DNA from: Spirochaetales bacterium
GTDB taxonomy: Bacteria; Spirochaetota; Spirochaetia; Sphaerochaetales; Sphaerochaetaceae
Assembly: GCA_022784805.1 (NCBI GenBank)
Contig: JALFYG010000307.1
Location: forward strand, 1 to 6,887
Direction of reading: 5' to 3'
DNA: 6,887 nucleotides
Position 1 is the first letter of the stretch; every line of letters starts with the position of its first letter. The translations under genes were made by a program, and so were the position numbers. Shown piece after piece: positions 5,909-6,887 of the stretch. Below the pieces are notes generated by a model, which was given only the letters and a program-made list of their open reading frames with translations, searched no databases and was not told where the DNA came from.

Positions 5909-6595
5909 TTATTTGCTATTCCTGTCTTCCTCTAATTTTCTGTTCAATACTTCCGGGTCATAGAACTTTCCATCAATTTGTATATAGTCAAAATTAAGAG
6001 GAAATGAATAACCAAAGGCGACGTTGTGTTCTTCTTCTTTGCCTACCTTTGTCATTCCCTTGATATATGCTCTTTCAAACTTCTTTCCTTTTTCATCATA
6101 CAAGTGGATAGTACTGCTCTTATACATTAATTCATTATTGGTTTTGTCCTTAAATTCAATTGTAGTCTGACTTTCAATTTCACAATCAGAGAAAACCTCT
6201 AAATACTTCCCTGTATTTATGAGATCATAAAGAAGATTCCATGCTTCATCTAATATTGTTTCTTCGGAAATGCCTGAAGCTTCTGATTCTATTTCATAGC
6301 TGAACGCATCTTCATCGACGAGTTTTGTATTATCAAAAGTGGCGTTATTGAAACTCATAATCACATCGTAGTTTTTCTCATCGACTGTGATTACTTGGGT
6401 AATGGTTCCATTGACAGTAATAGTAATAGTAAAAGGTAAATCTGCAGTTTCTTGACTCTCTTTTATTAATGAAATGCTTCCTTTTCTGACAGTATATGTT
6501 TTGGGATTGTTCTTATTATTATCATGGAAGGTAGTGTTTTCTTTAAATACATGGAAAAAGCCTGAGCAGGACCGTGGAGGTTTGGGGATATCCAT
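5909..6595 (-). CDS. Uncharacterised low-GC protein, possibly 5'-truncated
   Basis: I do not recognise this 228-residue product. After an unusual Pro/Cys-rich start (MDIPKPPRSCSGFFHVF, residues 1-17) it is rich in Thr, Ile, Asn and Glu and looks beta-rich (SISLIKESQ, FTITITVNGTITQVITVDEK, TIEFKDK). It has one likely amphipathic helix (ISEETILDEAWNLLYDLINT, about 108-127) and ends in a charged tail (NRKLEEDRNSK). There is no signal peptide, membrane helix or known catalytic motif. Lines sampled by eye within it (6121-6300) are about 31% GC, well below the roughly 44% counted in the acyl-CoA ligase gene. No ribosome binding site precedes the ATG at 6595, an in-frame TGA lies six bases upstream of that ATG, and no good alternative start exists downstream, so the native 5' end may have been lost at the junction near 6550-6640. 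Real coding over most of its length is plausible from the long open frame; its expression is doubtful. Confidence 0.5.
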   Translation of the reverse strand: MDIPKPPRSCSGFFHVFKENTTFHDNNKNNPKTYTVRKGSISLIKESQETADLPFTITITVNGTITQVITVDEKNYDVIMSFNNATFDNTKLVDEDAFSYEIESEASGISEETILDEAWNLLYDLINTGKYLEVFSDCEIESQTTIEFKDKTNNELMYKSSTIHLYDEKGKKFERAYIKGMTKVGKEEEHNVAFGYSFPLNFDYIQIDGKFYDPEVLNRKLEEDRNSK

Positions 6596-6632
6596 AAAAG
6601 TTCAAAGGAGTATAGAACCGAACTTGGTCTAG

Positions 6633-6831
6633 CGCTATAATTTACAGGAGAAGTGGGATATTGCGGTGATCGATATGTGGAACGATGCGGGCTTTAACGC
6701 CCTCACGCCGGAGCAGAGAGAGCTGTATCTGGCGGACGCCATACCCCACCAAAGCCGGATATCTCCAATGGTGGACACCGTATATGGAGAATGTAATTTG
6801 GGGGGTCATTGGAAATGGGAAAGACCGCTAA
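6633..6831 (+). pseudogene. C-terminal remnant of an SGNH/GDSL hydrolase with frameshift
   Basis: The frame starting after TAG 6630-6632 reads LQEKWDIAVIDMWNDAG (6642-6692), then FNALTPEQRELYLADAI up to 6743. The next frame continues from CCC 6745 as PTKAGYLQWWTPYMENVIWG and stops at TAA 6829-6831. Joined, this is the typical end of an SGNH (GDSL-type) esterase, where DAIHPTKAGY should carry the catalytic Asp and His. Only a single C remains between ATA and CCC, so two bases of the His codon are missing. The gene therefore lacks its N-terminal two thirds, with Ser, Gly and Asn blocks absent, and its catalytic His. A further stretch, KEYRTELGLAL (6605-6637), sits in a third frame directly upstream and may be an earlier part of the same gene joined by a second shift. 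Sequencing error is the main alternative explanation for the shifts. Confidence 0.72.
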
Positions 6832-6887
6832 AATTTGCATAGCAGTTCTTGGGGGCGCACTTGTCCTGGTCTTGATCGGCTTGATTC
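6815..6887 (+). CDS. Start of a membrane or exported protein, cut by the right edge
   Basis: ATG at 6815 opens a frame reading MGKTAKICIAVLGGALVLVL (residues 1-20) and then IGLI to the window end. Two lysines followed by an uninterrupted hydrophobic run (7-24) is the pattern of a signal peptide or N-terminal membrane anchor. A run of six G (6800-6805) nine bases upstream may act as ribosome binding site. The start overlaps the last 17 bases of the hydrolase remnant in a different frame, suggesting the pair was once a translationally coupled operon. Too little is present to name the protein. Confidence 0.55.
   Translation, partial: MGKTAKICIAVLGGALVLVLIGLI

Noticed and set aside
5794..5997. 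Plus-strand open frame of 67 codons with hydrophobic content after the acyl-CoA ligase
   Set aside because: It has no ribosome binding site, spans the 5804-5842 hairpin, and overlaps the end of the longer minus-strand frame antisense; it is probably non-coding.

Overview
The window reads as chromosomal DNA from an anaerobic Firmicute, most likely a clostridium and perhaps Lachnospiraceae-like. This is inferred from moderate GC (about 38-50% in the core-gene lines I counted by eye), AGGAG-type ribosome binding sites, AGA/AGG/GGA-rich codon use, and protein families I associate with that group: a two-helix SPFH protein, an AraC-GyrI-like regulator, a PlsC-like acyltransferase with a YPEAHIWPYY block, and a NYN/OST-HTH protein. 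The genus cannot be named from the sequence.

Layout. 1-481 (minus) is the N-terminal part of an SPFH-domain membrane protein that runs off the left edge. A 115-bp divergent promoter region separates it from a two-gene plus-strand operon: a NYN-domain (LabA-like) putative RNase with a C-terminal OST-HTH/LOTUS domain (597-1310) and a flavin-reductase-like FMN-binding protein (1322-1855). A GC-rich hairpin (1860-1879) separates this operon from the convergent minus-strand PlsC-like acyltransferase (1881-2687). A second divergent region leads to an AraC-family regulator with a GyrI-like effector domain (2942-3817). After a 237-bp AT-rich gap comes a complete 570-residue AMP-forming acyl-CoA ligase (4055-5767). 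A large hairpin lies in the next convergent gap. It is followed by an unrecognised low-GC minus-strand ORF (5909-6595). The right end is GC-rich DNA (about 58% in 6661-6780) carrying a frameshifted C-terminal remnant of an SGNH/GDSL hydrolase and the start of a membrane or exported protein.

How the genes may work together. The acyl-CoA ligase and PlsC-like acyltransferase would activate and transfer fatty acyl chains, and the AraC-GyrI protein sits between them, so a small lipid remodelling or fatty-acid salvage module is a reasonable inference. Each of the two enzyme genes also has an upstream inverted repeat that could pair with its ribosome binding site; for the ligase the repeat also covers the start codon. 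The NYN/OST-HTH gene appears to be transcribed as a leaderless mRNA. The right end looks like a rearrangement scar: composition jumps, the hydrolase has lost its 5' part and its catalytic His codon, and the adjoining low-GC ORF has no ribosome binding site. I saw no CRISPR array, tRNA, rRNA or recognisable transposase.
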